From an uncultured Shewanella sp. (GTDB lineage Bacteria; Pseudomonadota; Gammaproteobacteria; Enterobacterales; Shewanellaceae): a stretch of DNA of 64,000 nucleotides. A program made the position numbers and the translations under genes. The notes under the pieces are model-generated. The model searched no databases. It was not told the DNA's origin and saw nothing but the letters and a program-made list of their open reading frames with translations. This document shows, one piece after another, positions 7,761 through 17,844 of this stretch. The stretch covers positions 1 through 64,000 of the forward strand of contig NZ_CANMWS010000017.1 of assembly GCF_947501665.1 (NCBI RefSeq), written 5' to 3'. Within the stretch, counting starts at the first letter, position 1; every line of letters starts with the position of its first letter.

Positions 7761-8936
7761 GTTGTTAAAATAAAAAGGAGCTTATGGTCAATCATTATGA
7801 TTGATAGAGTGTTTTATTCCTCTGGAGAGACGAGGATAAATTGAAGTGGGTAAACGTTGAGAGTCAATGCGGTGCCACTTTCTTAGAGATATACCAGTTA
7901 GACGTTAAGATGCCTGTTTTCAGAGCCTGTAAAAGTGCCTAATTCAAGGCGTACTCTTTTGCAAGAAAAGGGGCCAAAATGCTTATTGCCTTTTAAGGTG
8001 ATACAACGCAGAAGTCCGTGCTTTTACAGACTCCCAAAGGGCTGGCCTCTTTTATATGTAAAAGCAAGGCCTTTTATACTGCGTGACTGAACATCAGCTT
8101 AGAATGACTAGGGGGCGTTGACCCCTTAGCCCCCATTGTGATTACTTAATCTGTTTTAGATTTTCTGTTTACTTTGCTCTTGTTTTTCACGTGATGAATA
8201 CTTATTTAAAGATTGTGTTAACTGTATTCAAATGATCCATGGCAGTGGCTTTTATTCAGCCATGTTTACAATGAATAGCTTAATAATATTGTCTAATCCA
8301 TTGCTAATGTTAATGGCTAATCCTTTAGGGGTAATACTAATATTAACTATGATATCAACAGGAAAGAGGTTAGTATTTACTAACCTCGCTGTTTATACTC
8401 ACTTTTGTTAATGGCAATGATATTTCACCTGCGAAAATGCCAAATGACATGTCAAAAATTCATTATGCTGCTGAAGTCATATGGGTCGTTTGGCTTAATC
8501 ATCTTGGACTATATTAATGTGATTTAAACAGCCGGAATTGGCTGTTAGCCATGGTGAACCTGCTAATTTTATATTTGACTTGTGGTTGTGATGAGGTATG
8601 ACTAAATTGTGATATTACCATTTGAGGTAAGTTTGTTTCATAGAAGGGGTGCAAATTGACTTGGCCTATTGTGTATGGGATTGAATGTATTCGTCGCCGA
8701 TAATGACATCATTAAGTCTTAAAACACCTTATTAATCGTATTTAGATGGATGACGTTTGTTAATATCCAGTGTATTCACCTATCAGGAGTGGAGGATATC
8801 GACATATTAATGACAATGACATTTTATTAAGTTGAGCATTATTTGAAAAGAAGAATGAGCATAGTGAATAGTTCGCTATGGGGTTAGACTCAAACTACAC
8901 TATATTTCGGGATCTAAAATATAGGATATTTAGAAA
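7761..8936. other. 1.2-kb gene-free stretch
   Basis: I see no credible ORF on either strand. A GC-rich dyad (CTAGGGG ... CCCCTTAG, about 8108-8129) lies near the middle of the left half. A perfect 9-bp hairpin GAGGTTAGT-ATTT-ACTAACCTC sits at 8365-8386. The segment 7920-8100 has a base composition unlike its AT-rich flanks and reads like an old intergenic repeat, but I cannot assign it. Confidence 0.6.
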
Positions 8937-9485
8937 ATGAAAACATGTCGCTTCATCATTACTTTTATTGCAATGGCAATAAGTATTTCAAGTTATGCTA
9001 ATGAGCAGCAGCTTGCAATGGGATCAGCAGAATGTGCATCCATAAGTTCTGATAAGCCATTCACTTTAGTATTGAAAAAAGGAAGTATACTTCCAGATAC
9101 TATTATTGATTGCGTTAATAAAGCGAAAATACAAAGTGCATGGATACAGGCAATTGGCGCGCTTAAGAATGTTGATTTGGCATATTATAATGCCAATAGA
9201 GAAGACTTTGATCATAAATTGTTTAACACCGAGATCTATGAATTGGTCTCATTTACAGGCAACATAGCTTTACGAGATAGCAAGCCTTTTTTACACGCTC
9301 ATCTTATTTTAAGTGATAGTAATTACAATACACTAGGCGGTCATCATCAACGTTCAGAGGTTGGAGTGACTTTTGAAGCAATGATTGCTCCTGTTGACGC
9401 TCATCCAGTGCGATATCAAATAAAACCAAATAATCCACTTTGGTTGATCCGCTCACCAGAAAATTCAGCTAATGATAATCGTTGA
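8937..9485 (+). CDS. Secreted PPC-domain (DUF296) protein
   Basis: After a signal peptide (about residues 1-21, ending SSYA), the product carries a PPC/DUF296 domain. The key segment is HAHLILSDSNYNTLGGHH, matching the family pattern LH.H..l.d..g...GGHL, followed by VGVTFEAMI. In bacteria and archaea the domain is a trimeric fold often with a metal at the His residues, but its biochemical role is mostly undefined. A secreted version is less common than the cytoplasmic one. Length is 182 residues. The gene stands alone between long non-coding stretches. Confidence 0.8.
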   Translation: MKTCRFIITFIAMAISISSYANEQQLAMGSAECASISSDKPFTLVLKKGSILPDTIIDCVNKAKIQSAWIQAIGALKNVDLAYYNANREDFDHKLFNTEIYELVSFTGNIALRDSKPFLHAHLILSDSNYNTLGGHHQRSEVGVTFEAMIAPVDAHPVRYQIKPNNPLWLIRSPENSANDNR

Positions 9486-9660
9486 GAAGAATTATAAAAT
9501 AAATACTTGTCGATAAGCTGGAGGCTATATCAGAGGCTTTTATGGCGTGAGTTAGCGATTGATTGCTTTTTCTTTAATCCAAGCTGGGGTCAATTCCTCG
9601 TTGATTGCGGTGTAGAAGTATTAAAAGGAACATGTTTACAGACAAGATAAAGTGCTTATT

Positions 9661-9803
9661 AACCTGAACTCGGGATAATGAGTGTCAAAGAATATTGATA
9701 ATTCATTTAAAATCAATATTTTAAGTTAAGTCCCGTTATTCTTTATTGTTTAATTTGGCTAAATACCGCTATTAAGCGGCGCTGCTTATCCCGAGTTCAG
9801 GTT
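9661..9803. mobile_element. MITE-like 143-bp element with 18-bp perfect terminal inverted repeats
   Basis: AACCTGAACTCGGGATAA (9661-9678) is the exact reverse complement of TTATCCCGAGTTCAGGTT (9786-9803). The interior has further nested dyads: AATATTGAT/ATCAATATT, AAAGAAT/ATTCTTT and CCGCT/AGCGG, so the whole unit can fold strongly. TATT flanks both ends and may be a 4-bp target duplication, though it could be chance in AT-rich DNA. There is no ORF. It fits a non-autonomous element mobilised by an IS with similar ends. Confidence 0.8.
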
Positions 9804-9856
9804 TATTATTTTATTCATGGCCAAACTGTATGATATTTTTTGATTTTTGAATCGGG

Positions 9857-10034
9857 TCATTTTACTAACAAACCCGTTTTCGCATAAATGACTGTATTGT
9901 CAATGTCACCATTTGGCAGTAAACGATGGTTATATAACTGACCTTCAAATTGATAACCACAGCGCTGAGCCACAGACAAACTTTTCACATTTTTATCAGA
10001 TGCCTTAATTAGAAATAGAGTCGGTAGAATTTAG
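9857..10034 (-). pseudogene. Remnant of a RimJ/RimL-type GNAT acetyltransferase (C-terminal end only)
   Basis: On the minus strand one frame reads ILPTLFLIKASDKNVKSL, then SVAQRCGYQFEGQLYNHR and a short tail to a TGA at 9857-9859. This is the C-terminal end of ribosomal-protein-type N-acetyltransferases (N..S..vA...GF..EG.l.nh). A stop precedes it and no N-terminal half or acetyl-CoA motif can be found upstream, so it is a gene fragment. The MITE-like element lies 54 bp past its 3' end. Confidence 0.72.
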
Positions 10035-10633
10035 CGTTCAAATATTATCTTTTGACCGTGACGTCAGGCTGAATGAGTTTATTACTAGTACAATATAAAT
10101 GATAATTAGTGAAATCAATGTTAAGTGGTTGACTATTTGTCTTTAAAAAATACAAATTATTTTGTCCTAGTTTTTTCTTTTATAATGAAAAAATTTGATG
10201 GCAATTATTGGCGTCGAATAAGTCTCTATTTGGCTGAAAGCGATATGTTCATATTCAGGCACTCATTGTTGGGTGCTTATATTTTGGACTACTTGAGGAC
10301 TCTTATTTACGGATCTAAATGCAACGATATTAACAGGCAGACAGTGGGCGAGGTGTCATCTGTTTGAAAGTCGTGCTCGCGTTTTTTAACTAGGGGACGG
10401 AAGAATGCTCATTCTTTTTGTTGGAAGCTGATATAGACTTTGATTAATCACATAGTTGTTAGCAGTCTCATTAGTGAAAGACAAGTGGTTTGAATTACGC
10501 GAAAATGGCGTTTAATCCACTACTCAGAGATACACCGGAAGTAGATGAATCATTACAATGGGATTGCCATTTGAATAAATGGCAATAAAGTCCATGTACA
10601 AAGCGGCGTGCATTATTTTTTGCTTCGCGTTTT
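10035..10633. other. Gene-free stretch between GNAT remnant and small hypothetical gene
   Basis: No ORF here looks real. An 80-codon reading at 10125-10367 lacks family features and a ribosome site. TGCTCATTCTTTTTGTTGGA around 10407 has a near copy around 11164 (TACTCACTCTTTTTGTTGGA). Confidence 0.5.
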
Positions 10634-10960
10634 TTACTCTGTTGAGATAGTGATAATAACGGTGCCCATCGGGAAGGTGATGTTACCAAAAGTAATAACA
10701 ACTTTCGTGGCGCTTGCTGGCGTACTGATGGAATTACCAAGGGGCGTTGATTCTGTAATGTTAAGTTCTACTGGCTGTCCAAGCGGAGTATTATCTTGCC
10801 AATATTGCGCTAAGGCAGTTGCAGAGCCGCCCGAGACATTTTCAACTAGCAAACGATAACCATGGATCCGATCATTTTCTGTTACCTGAGCCGTTAATGA
10901 TGACGCGCCAGCTCTAAACTCTGTAATGGAGAAGACTGCTTGAGAAATGATATTGGACAT
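10634..10960 (-). CDS. Small hypothetical protein
   Basis: The 108-residue product is not recognised. It is rich in Ser, Thr, Val and Ile with alternating hydrophobic residues, ending TKVVITFGNITFPMGTVIITIS, which suggests a small all-beta fold. No signal peptide or membrane segment is evident. The ATG at 10960 has GAGGC eight bases upstream, which supports it being a real gene over the plus-strand reading on the opposite strand. It stands alone between two non-coding stretches. Confidence 0.6.
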   Translation of the reverse strand: MSNIISQAVFSITEFRAGASSLTAQVTENDRIHGYRLLVENVSGGSATALAQYWQDNTPLGQPVELNITESTPLGNSISTPASATKVVITFGNITFPMGTVIITISTE

Positions 10961-11897
10961 ATTTTGCCTCTATAGGTAATTGATATGAAAAATTTAAATT
11001 ATTTCAAAATGAGTATAGAACATTTCTGCTTATGTGGATTTATGGGTTGTTTTGTTCTTAGCATCCTCATTGAAACATGAAACATGAAACATGAAACATG
11101 AAACATGAAACATTTGAATTGATCTATGAATGTAATCGCGTTTTTGATCGGAGTGATAAAGGATACTCACTCTTTTTGTTGGATGTAGTCTGAATGGCCG
11201 AAAGGAGCATGTACCGAACGCTTAATCAAGTGTGAAAATGAATAAAGCTAAACCAGTGATGGGATATAGCTTTGAACAAGATAGTAGCCCATCGACTTGC
11301 TTACACCAATGAAGGATGAATGGTTGATCATTAAAGAACAGTCGACTAAATGCAAATAGGCATGTTGAGTTTTGGTTATTTTTTCTGGATTATTAGTGAC
11401 AAAAGAAGAACGCTTGATCCCAAAGTTAATCATGAATAAATTTAAATCACTTGAGGATGAGAAAGTGACTTAAATTAACGAGTGACATTTATCATGCGTT
11501 TTGCAAAGCCAGATAAAAAATAGAAGCTGGTGATCACGTCTATTCCGCTAGGTGGCAAGATTAATATTGCTACCTACATTCTAATCTCGTCATTTGGATA
11601 AAAGTATTGATAAAGTCGGGGATTGGTATGTTGAAATGGACGCCTGCTATCCATGCAGGTCAAATACTTGCTGTGTGTCACAGAGGTATCTGCACAAACC
11701 CCGCTGGAAGCGTTAAGTATCCATGAACCCAACACCTCAAATACATTGAATCAATAGCAGATAAACCTAAACAAAAATGTAGGAGCTTCATTTGAAGATT
11801 GAATGAAGCCTTAGACTTTGGCTAAAAAGTGCGACTATCAAACACTTTGATTTCTTGTTAAAATCATCGCCTTTGATTTTGGTTATGGATTTTTGAC
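10961..11897. other. 0.9-kb gene-free stretch upstream of hrpA
   Basis: No supported ORF. It contains a 6-copy heptanucleotide repeat (11071-11112), a small dyad CCTGC/GCAGG (11643-11659), and a hairpin GCTTCATT/AATGAAGC (11785-11809) about 90 bp before hrpA. The CCTGC-TATCCAT-GCAGG phrase resembles dispersed intergenic repeats of Shewanella genomes. Confidence 0.55.
11071..11112. repeat. Heptanucleotide tandem repeat (TGAAACA)6
   Basis: Six uninterrupted TGAAACA units lie in non-coding DNA, 110 bp upstream (on the minus strand) of the start of the small hypothetical gene. The tract is long enough to vary in copy number by slippage. No promoter element is obviously placed around it. Confidence 0.95.
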
Positions 11898-14800
11898 TTG
11901 ACTTCGCATTCGGACCCTCATTCTGGCTCACATTCTGAGCGCGCTAACGACCATGGCGCTGACACTCATTCTGACTCATCGTCTGGTTTACCTTCTAAAT
12001 CGGCTGCTGAGAGTACGCCGACAGCGCCTGCTGAGCATCATTCGCCTCATCCGTTATCGGCAGCCTTTTTAAAGACCTGTTATCAAGCCGATGCGGCCCG
12101 TATTAGAAAGCGTCTGTTTCGATTAAACAAAGGGCCTCATTCTGCTAATAGAAAAGGAAAGGGTAAACAGAAAATAAAAAGTCAGCATGTTCATACCAAA
12201 GAAGGTAAAGACAATGCCGATAGTAAGGCTGTTGCGCAACAAGCTGCGGCGAAAAAGAATGAAGAGCGTCAAAGACTGACTGAGCAAGCGTTAAAAGCCC
12301 GTGAAAAGGTTGAGCAGCGCCTTGCTCGTCGCCCTCGAATTGATTATCCCGAAAATTTGCCTATTTCACAAAAGCGTGAAGACATTGCCGCTGCGATTGC
12401 TGCTAATCAAGTGGTGATTATTGCAGGGGAAACCGGTTCAGGTAAAACGACTCAGCTACCTAAAATTTGTTTGGATTTAGGCTTAGGAACGCGAGGCTTG
12501 ATTGGTCATACTCAGCCTCGGCGCTTGGCGGCGCGCAGTGTGGCCTCTCGTATTGCAGAGGAAATGAAAACGCCTTTGGGTGAGGCGGTGGGCTTTAAGG
12601 TCCGCTTTGCCGATGCCATTAAGCCTGAGTCGTATATTAAACTCATGACCGATGGGATTTTATTGGCTGAGCTGACCTCCGATAAATTTCTTGATCAATA
12701 TGATGCGATTATTATCGATGAGGCCCATGAGCGCAGTCTCAATATTGATTTCATTTTAGGTTATTTAAAGAATGTATTAAAGAAACGCCCCGATCTAAAA
12801 GTGATTGTGACCTCGGCCACCATTGATGTGGCGCGTTTTTCTAAGCACTTTAATGATGCGCCTGTGATTGAAGTATCTGGGCGAACTTTTCCGGTTGAAA
12901 CCCGTTATCGGCCTTTAGTGTCAGATAATGAGACCGATATGGACATGATGGATGGCATTTTTGCTGCCACCGATGAGTTGGTGAATGAAGGCTTAGGGGA
13001 TATTCTGATTTTCTTAAGCGGCGAGCGTGAAATTCGTGATGTGGCGGAGCAGCTCAATAAACGTCAGTACCGTGATACGGAAATTTTGCCTTTATATGCG
13101 CGTTTATCCTATGGCGAGCAATCAAAAGTGTTTAATAGTCATGTGGGCAGGCGCATTGTACTGGCAACGAACGTCGCAGAAACCTCTTTGACTGTGCCGG
13201 GGATCCGTTATGTGATTGATCCCGGTTTTGCCCGCATTAGCCGCTATAGTTATCGTACTAAAGTGCAACGTTTACCCATTGAGCCTATCTCTCAAGCCAG
13301 TGCCAATCAGAGACAAGGCCGCTGTGGACGTGTGGCGGCAGGCGTGTGTATTCGCTTATACAGTGAAGAGGATTTTAATCTTCGTTCTGAATTTACCGAT
13401 CCTGAAATTCTGCGTACCAACTTAGCCTCGGTGATTTTAAAGATGTTGGCTATTGGCCTTGGGGACATTGAGCATTTTCCGTTTATACAGGCGCCAGATC
13501 CCCGTTACATTCGTGACGGCTTTTTGTTGCTTGAAGAGCTAGAAGCAGTGCACAAACAGAGCCAAGGGCTGAAACTGACACCTTTAGGCAAGCAGCTGGC
13601 GCATATTCCTGTGGATCCTCGATTGGCGCGAATGGTCATTGAGGCCAATAAAAATGATTGCTTACATGAAGTCTTAGTGATCGCCTCGGCTTTGTCGATT
13701 CAAGATCCACGTGAGCGACCCATAGATAAACAGCAAGCGGCGGATCAGGCGCATCAGCGTTTTATTAATAATGAGTCAGATTTTATTTCATGGCTCAATT
13801 TGTGGGATTTTATTAAAACCAGCCAGCAAGAATATAGCAGTAATCAGTTTCGGCGACAGTGTAAGAAAGAGTTTTTAGCTTACTTGCGCGTGCGAGAATG
13901 GCAAGATTTGTATGCCCAGCTTAGACAAGCCACACATGATTTGAAATGGAAACTGAATACGGCGAATACTGAGATTAACTACGAGTTATTGCATCGCGCT
14001 TTACTGACTGGTTTACTCAGCCATATTGGGTTTAAAGATAAAGACAAGGAATACTTGGGGGCTCGCAATCGTAAATTTTTTGTGTTTCCCGGTTCGCCTT
14101 TGGCTAAAAAGGGTCCCAAATGGGTGATGGCGGCAGAGCTGACGGAAACGTCTCGCTTATTTGCTCGTTGCTGCGCGAAAATCCAACCTGAGTGGATAGC
14201 TGACTTGGCTGGGCATTTAGTGAAAAAGAACTATCTTGAACCGCATTTCGAAGCCAAACAGGGCAGTGTGGTGGCCTTTGAAAATCAAGTGCTTTATGGG
14301 CTGACAGTCTTGAATCGCCGTAAAATCCAATATGGACCGGTGGATCCAGTGGAAGCTCGGGATATTTTTATTCGCAGTGCGTTGGCAGAAGGCCAATTGA
14401 AGACTAAAGAAGCGTTTTTCATTAACAATCAAAAGCTACTGTTAGATATTGAATCATTGGAGCATAAGTCTCGTCGCCGCGATATTTTGGTGGACGAGCA
14501 AGTGCTGGTGGACTTTTATCAGTCTAAAGTGCCCGATGGCATGTATAACGCCGCGTCTTTTCATCGCTGGTGGAAAAAAGCCAAACAGCAAGAGCCAGAG
14601 CGACTGGATTTTGAACGCGATAGTTTGATGCAGCGCTGTGACACTCATGTGTCGGCACTAGACTTTCCTGAGCGGTGGCAAAAAGGCAATTTGAATTTAT
14701 TGGTTAGTTATCATTTTGAGCCATCTGCGGTTGATGATGGGGTGTCGGTGCACATACCAGTAGCCTTGATTAATCAGGTGGATGACAGCGACTTTGACTG

Positions 14801-16019
14801 GCAAGTTGCAGGGTTGCGTGAAGAGAAAGTTGTGGCCCTTATTCGGTCTTTACCTAAAACCTTAAGGCGTAATTTTGTGCCTGCGCCCGATTATGCTCAG
14901 GCTTGTATACAGGCAATGATACCGTTTGATTTACCCTTGCTAGATGCCATGTGTAAGCAGTTACTGCGTATGAGTGGTGTACGCATTGAACCTCATGATT
15001 TTGATCTTGCCCAATTGAGCAAACATTTGAAGGTGAACTTTAAGGTAGAGGGCAATAAAGGCCAGTTATTGGCGCAAGGGCGAGAATTATTACCGCTAAA
15101 AGACAGCATGCAAGGGCAAGTATCTCAAGCTATTCGTCAAGTGGCGGATGCAGGAATTGAACAAGATGCCCTCACTACGTGGTCATTTGGTAAGTTGCCT
15201 AAGCAATACCAGCAAAATAAGGGTAATTTTGAGGTAAAAGCCTTTCCGGCGTTAGTGGCCCATAAAGACAGTGTTTCTATCAAATTATTTGATGATGAAC
15301 ATGAGGCGGATAAAGAGCATTCTGCGGGGTTAAAAACATTACTGCTGCTTAATATTCCCTCTCCTGTGAAATATTTACAAAAGAGTTTGCCTAATAAAGC
15401 CAAGCTTGCGATGTATTTTAATCCTTTTGGTCAGGTGCAAGTGTTAATCGATGATATTTTATCGGCCGCAGTACAACGTTTATTGGACGAAAAAAAGCTG
15501 GATATTCGTGATGAGGCCAGTTTTGATGCTGCAAAGGATTGGGTACGCCAAGAGTTGAATCCCACGGCTGAGAAAATCTCCCTCGATGTAGAAGCCATTT
15601 TGACTTTATATCAAAAAGTGAAGAAACGCTTAAAGGGGAAGATCAGTCTCGATATTGCTTTTGCCATGAGCGATATTCATGGGCAATTAGATAAGCTGGT
15701 GTTTAAAGGTTTTGTCCAAAGCTGTGGCTGGCAACGTTTGCCTGATGTGCTGCGGTACTTAAAGGCGATTGAGAATCGTCTTGATAAGTTGCCTGTGGAT
15801 CCAAACCGTGACAGGTTGCATATGCACAGCATAAGCAAGGTACAAGCACAATTGGATGCCCAAGTGGCAAAATTGACTAAAAACATGCCCGAATCTGAAG
15901 TATTAGTGGAGGCGAGATGGATGATTGAAGAGTACCGTGTTTCTTGTTTTGCGCAAATTTTAGGGACGGCTTATCCTATTTCGGAGAAACGGATTTTGAA
16001 TAAAATTGCCGAAAGTTAA
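11898..16019 (+). CDS. hrpA: ATP-dependent RNA helicase HrpA
   Basis: This is a DEAH-box helicase of the HrpA family, which unwinds RNA using NTPs and in E. coli is linked to mRNA processing and ribosome rescue. Walker A GETGSGKT is at residues 177-184, DEAH at 274-277, TSAT follows, and the motif VI region reads NQRQGRCGR. The C-terminal two thirds hold the HA2, OB and DUF3418 regions. At 1373 residues it is longer than the 1300 of E. coli. About 60 extra N-terminal residues are a low-complexity Ser/His/Asp run. No in-frame ATG precedes the helicase core, so TTG at 11898 is taken as start, with TATGGA upstream as a weak ribosome site. Confidence 0.93.
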   Translation: MTSHSDPHSGSHSERANDHGADTHSDSSSGLPSKSAAESTPTAPAEHHSPHPLSAAFLKTCYQADAARIRKRLFRLNKGPHSANRKGKGKQKIKSQHVHTKEGKDNADSKAVAQQAAAKKNEERQRLTEQALKAREKVEQRLARRPRIDYPENLPISQKREDIAAAIAANQVVIIAGETGSGKTTQLPKICLDLGLGTRGLIGHTQPRRLAARSVASRIAEEMKTPLGEAVGFKVRFADAIKPESYIKLMTDGILLAELTSDKFLDQYDAIIIDEAHERSLNIDFILGYLKNVLKKRPDLKVIVTSATIDVARFSKHFNDAPVIEVSGRTFPVETRYRPLVSDNETDMDMMDGIFAATDELVNEGLGDILIFLSGEREIRDVAEQLNKRQYRDTEILPLYARLSYGEQSKVFNSHVGRRIVLATNVAETSLTVPGIRYVIDPGFARISRYSYRTKVQRLPIEPISQASANQRQGRCGRVAAGVCIRLYSEEDFNLRSEFTDPEILRTNLASVILKMLAIGLGDIEHFPFIQAPDPRYIRDGFLLLEELEAVHKQSQGLKLTPLGKQLAHIPVDPRLARMVIEANKNDCLHEVLVIASALSIQDPRERPIDKQQAADQAHQRFINNESDFISWLNLWDFIKTSQQEYSSNQFRRQCKKEFLAYLRVREWQDLYAQLRQATHDLKWKLNTANTEINYELLHRALLTGLLSHIGFKDKDKEYLGARNRKFFVFPGSPLAKKGPKWVMAAELTETSRLFARCCAKIQPEWIADLAGHLVKKNYLEPHFEAKQGSVVAFENQVLYGLTVLNRRKIQYGPVDPVEARDIFIRSALAEGQLKTKEAFFINNQKLLLDIESLEHKSRRRDILVDEQVLVDFYQSKVPDGMYNAASFHRWWKKAKQQEPERLDFERDSLMQRCDTHVSALDFPERWQKGNLNLLVSYHFEPSAVDDGVSVHIPVALINQVDDSDFDWQVAGLREEKVVALIRSLPKTLRRNFVPAPDYAQACIQAMIPFDLPLLDAMCKQLLRMSGVRIEPHDFDLAQLSKHLKVNFKVEGNKGQLLAQGRELLPLKDSMQGQVSQAIRQVADAGIEQDALTTWSFGKLPKQYQQNKGNFEVKAFPALVAHKDSVSIKLFDDEHEADKEHSAGLKTLLLLNIPSPVKYLQKSLPNKAKLAMYFNPFGQVQVLIDDILSAAVQRLLDEKKLDIRDEASFDAAKDWVRQELNPTAEKISLDVEAILTLYQKVKKRLKGKISLDIAFAMSDIHGQLDKLVFKGFVQSCGWQRLPDVLRYLKAIENRLDKLPVDPNRDRLHMHSISKVQAQLDAQVAKLTKNMPESEVLVEARWMIEEYRVSCFAQILGTAYPISEKRILNKIAES

Positions 16020-16171
16020 GGCGGATTGATTAAAATAATGTGAAGGTGAAAGCGTGAATGATTGTTTAGGCAGCCATTCTGCTTTCATTCTCTATATTGA
16101 TTTTCGTTATTGTCAATTCTATGTGTGCCTGTTCTATACTTTAAAAGACATTCCTTTATCCTAAAGACACT

Positions 16172-17530
16172 ATGACACCTAAGTCATTAACTGTACTATC
16201 CCCTACTGCTATTTTAGGTTACGGCTTTCCTTTATCCTCGTTTGAGCGGGGCATGGCGATGAAGCCCGATGTGATTGCCGTTGATGCAGGCTCAGTGGAT
16301 CCTGGCCCGTTTTATTTAGGCTCAGGTAAGTCTTTTACTGATAGGGCCGCGGTTAAGCGAGATTTACTGCAGATGATCATTGCGGGCGTGCAAGCAAAGA
16401 TCCCTGTTATTGTGGGCTCTGCAGGGGGCTCAGGTGCGAAAGCACATTTAGATTGGACCCTTGAGATTGTGCAAGAGTTACTTGTAGAACAAGGTATTAC
16501 TGCGAAGCTTGGCGTTATTACTGCTGATATTGATAAACAAGCTGTTATCAATGGAATTGAGAGTCATAAAGTGACGGCCCTGGCAGGTTTAGCGCCACTT
16601 GTGAAAGAAGAGGTTGAAGCGACAACATCAATTGTTGCTCAAATGGGGGTTGAGCCTTTTATTGAGGCATTAGATGCTGGATGTCAGATTATTTTGGCTG
16701 GAAGGGCTTATGATCCTGCTGTTTTTGCTGCTCTTCCGATAAAGTGTGGCTTTGATGCAGGCCTTGCTATTCATATGGGCAAGATTTTAGAATGCGCTGC
16801 TATTGCGGCTGAACCGGGATCTGGCGCAGATTGCGTGGTGGGGGTGATTGATCAATCTGGTTTTACGCTTATTTCGTGCAGTGATGAAAGGCAATTTACT
16901 GAAGATTCCGTTGCTGCTCATACTTTATATGAAAAATCGAACCCTTACCTGTTACCAGGGCCGGGTGGATATTTAGATTTAACCCAAGTTGTGTTTAGTG
17001 CGTTAGGCAATGGACAGGTGCGTGTGACGGGAAGTCGTTTTGTTAAAGATGATATTTATCGAGTCAAATTGGAAGGAGCGCGGTTACAAGGTTATCGAAC
17101 GGTGAGTATTGCTGGGATCCGCGATCCGATCATGATTAATACAATTGATGATATTTTAACAACGATTAAAGATAAAATGTGCACTCGAATGGAAGAAGAT
17201 ACCGTTGAAGCTTTTATTGATTTTCACGTATATGGTAAGAATGGGGTGATGGGACAACAAGAACCCATGAAAATAACTCAAGCGCATGAATTAGGAGTGG
17301 TTATTGAGGTGGTTGCCAGTGAACAAGCCATTGCCGATAGTATGTGTAGTTTGACGCGTTCAACCTTATTGCACTTCGGTTACCCTAACCGCATTGCTAC
17401 AGCAGGAAATTTGGCGTTTCCTTTTTCGCCGTCAGACTTAAGTGCTGGTCCTGTCTATTGTTTTTCTATGTATCATTTAATTGAAATGCAAGATTTTTCC
17501 TTTTTTAAATTGAAGGTGATTGAGTCATGA
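16172..17530 (+). CDS. AtuA-family (DUF1446) protein
   Basis: The 452-residue product matches the acyclic terpene utilisation AtuA family (DUF1446), for example SPTAILGYGFPLSSFERGM, VDAGSVDPGPFYLG and VIVGSAGGSGAKAH. AtuA in Pseudomonas belongs to a citronellol/geraniol pathway, but most family members have unknown substrates. The next gene overlaps it by four bases (ATGA) and encodes DUF4387, a partner repeatedly found with DUF1446, so the two probably form one enzyme or complex. No terpene pathway genes are nearby, so a different substrate is likely. Confidence 0.85.
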   Translation: MTPKSLTVLSPTAILGYGFPLSSFERGMAMKPDVIAVDAGSVDPGPFYLGSGKSFTDRAAVKRDLLQMIIAGVQAKIPVIVGSAGGSGAKAHLDWTLEIVQELLVEQGITAKLGVITADIDKQAVINGIESHKVTALAGLAPLVKEEVEATTSIVAQMGVEPFIEALDAGCQIILAGRAYDPAVFAALPIKCGFDAGLAIHMGKILECAAIAAEPGSGADCVVGVIDQSGFTLISCSDERQFTEDSVAAHTLYEKSNPYLLPGPGGYLDLTQVVFSALGNGQVRVTGSRFVKDDIYRVKLEGARLQGYRTVSIAGIRDPIMINTIDDILTTIKDKMCTRMEEDTVEAFIDFHVYGKNGVMGQQEPMKITQAHELGVVIEVVASEQAIADSMCSLTRSTLLHFGYPNRIATAGNLAFPFSPSDLSAGPVYCFSMYHLIEMQDFSFFKLKVIES

Positions 17531-17844
17531 AAAAGGTATTAACTGAGCTGGCTAAGGTGATCCGCTCTAAAAACTGCAGTCCATTTGAATTAACATTGGA
17601 TATTATTTTTAATCATAGAGTTGATTATGATGTTTTAAAAAAGACACAGCAGATTAATGATGAGCTTATTGCAAATTTATATAATATTTCTGTCGAAGAG
17701 GTTAAATCGATTATTTATTTTGAACCTGCAAAATCAATAAAAATTGTTCTTAACAGAATTCAACCATCCGGTAGTCAAGGAGATAATGATGTTTATGGGG
17801 CGCAGCAGCATGCACCATTATTAGCAATTACTCTTGATGTTTAA
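17527..17844 (+). CDS. DUF4387 protein
   Basis: The 105-residue product fits DUF4387: LAKVIRSKNCSPFELTLDIIF near the start and a central region rich in Ile/Asn. The family is nearly always next to, or fused with, AtuA/DUF1446 proteins, as here. Its start codon overlaps the stop of the upstream gene, indicating translational coupling. The biochemical role is not known. AT content rises sharply after its stop. Confidence 0.83.
   Translation: MKKVLTELAKVIRSKNCSPFELTLDIIFNHRVDYDVLKKTQQINDELIANLYNISVEEVKSIIYFEPAKSIKIVLNRIQPSGSQGDNDVYGAQQHAPLLAITLDV

Noticed and set aside
10125..10367. 80-codon reading in intergenic DNA
   Set aside because: No ribosome site, no family and biased composition.
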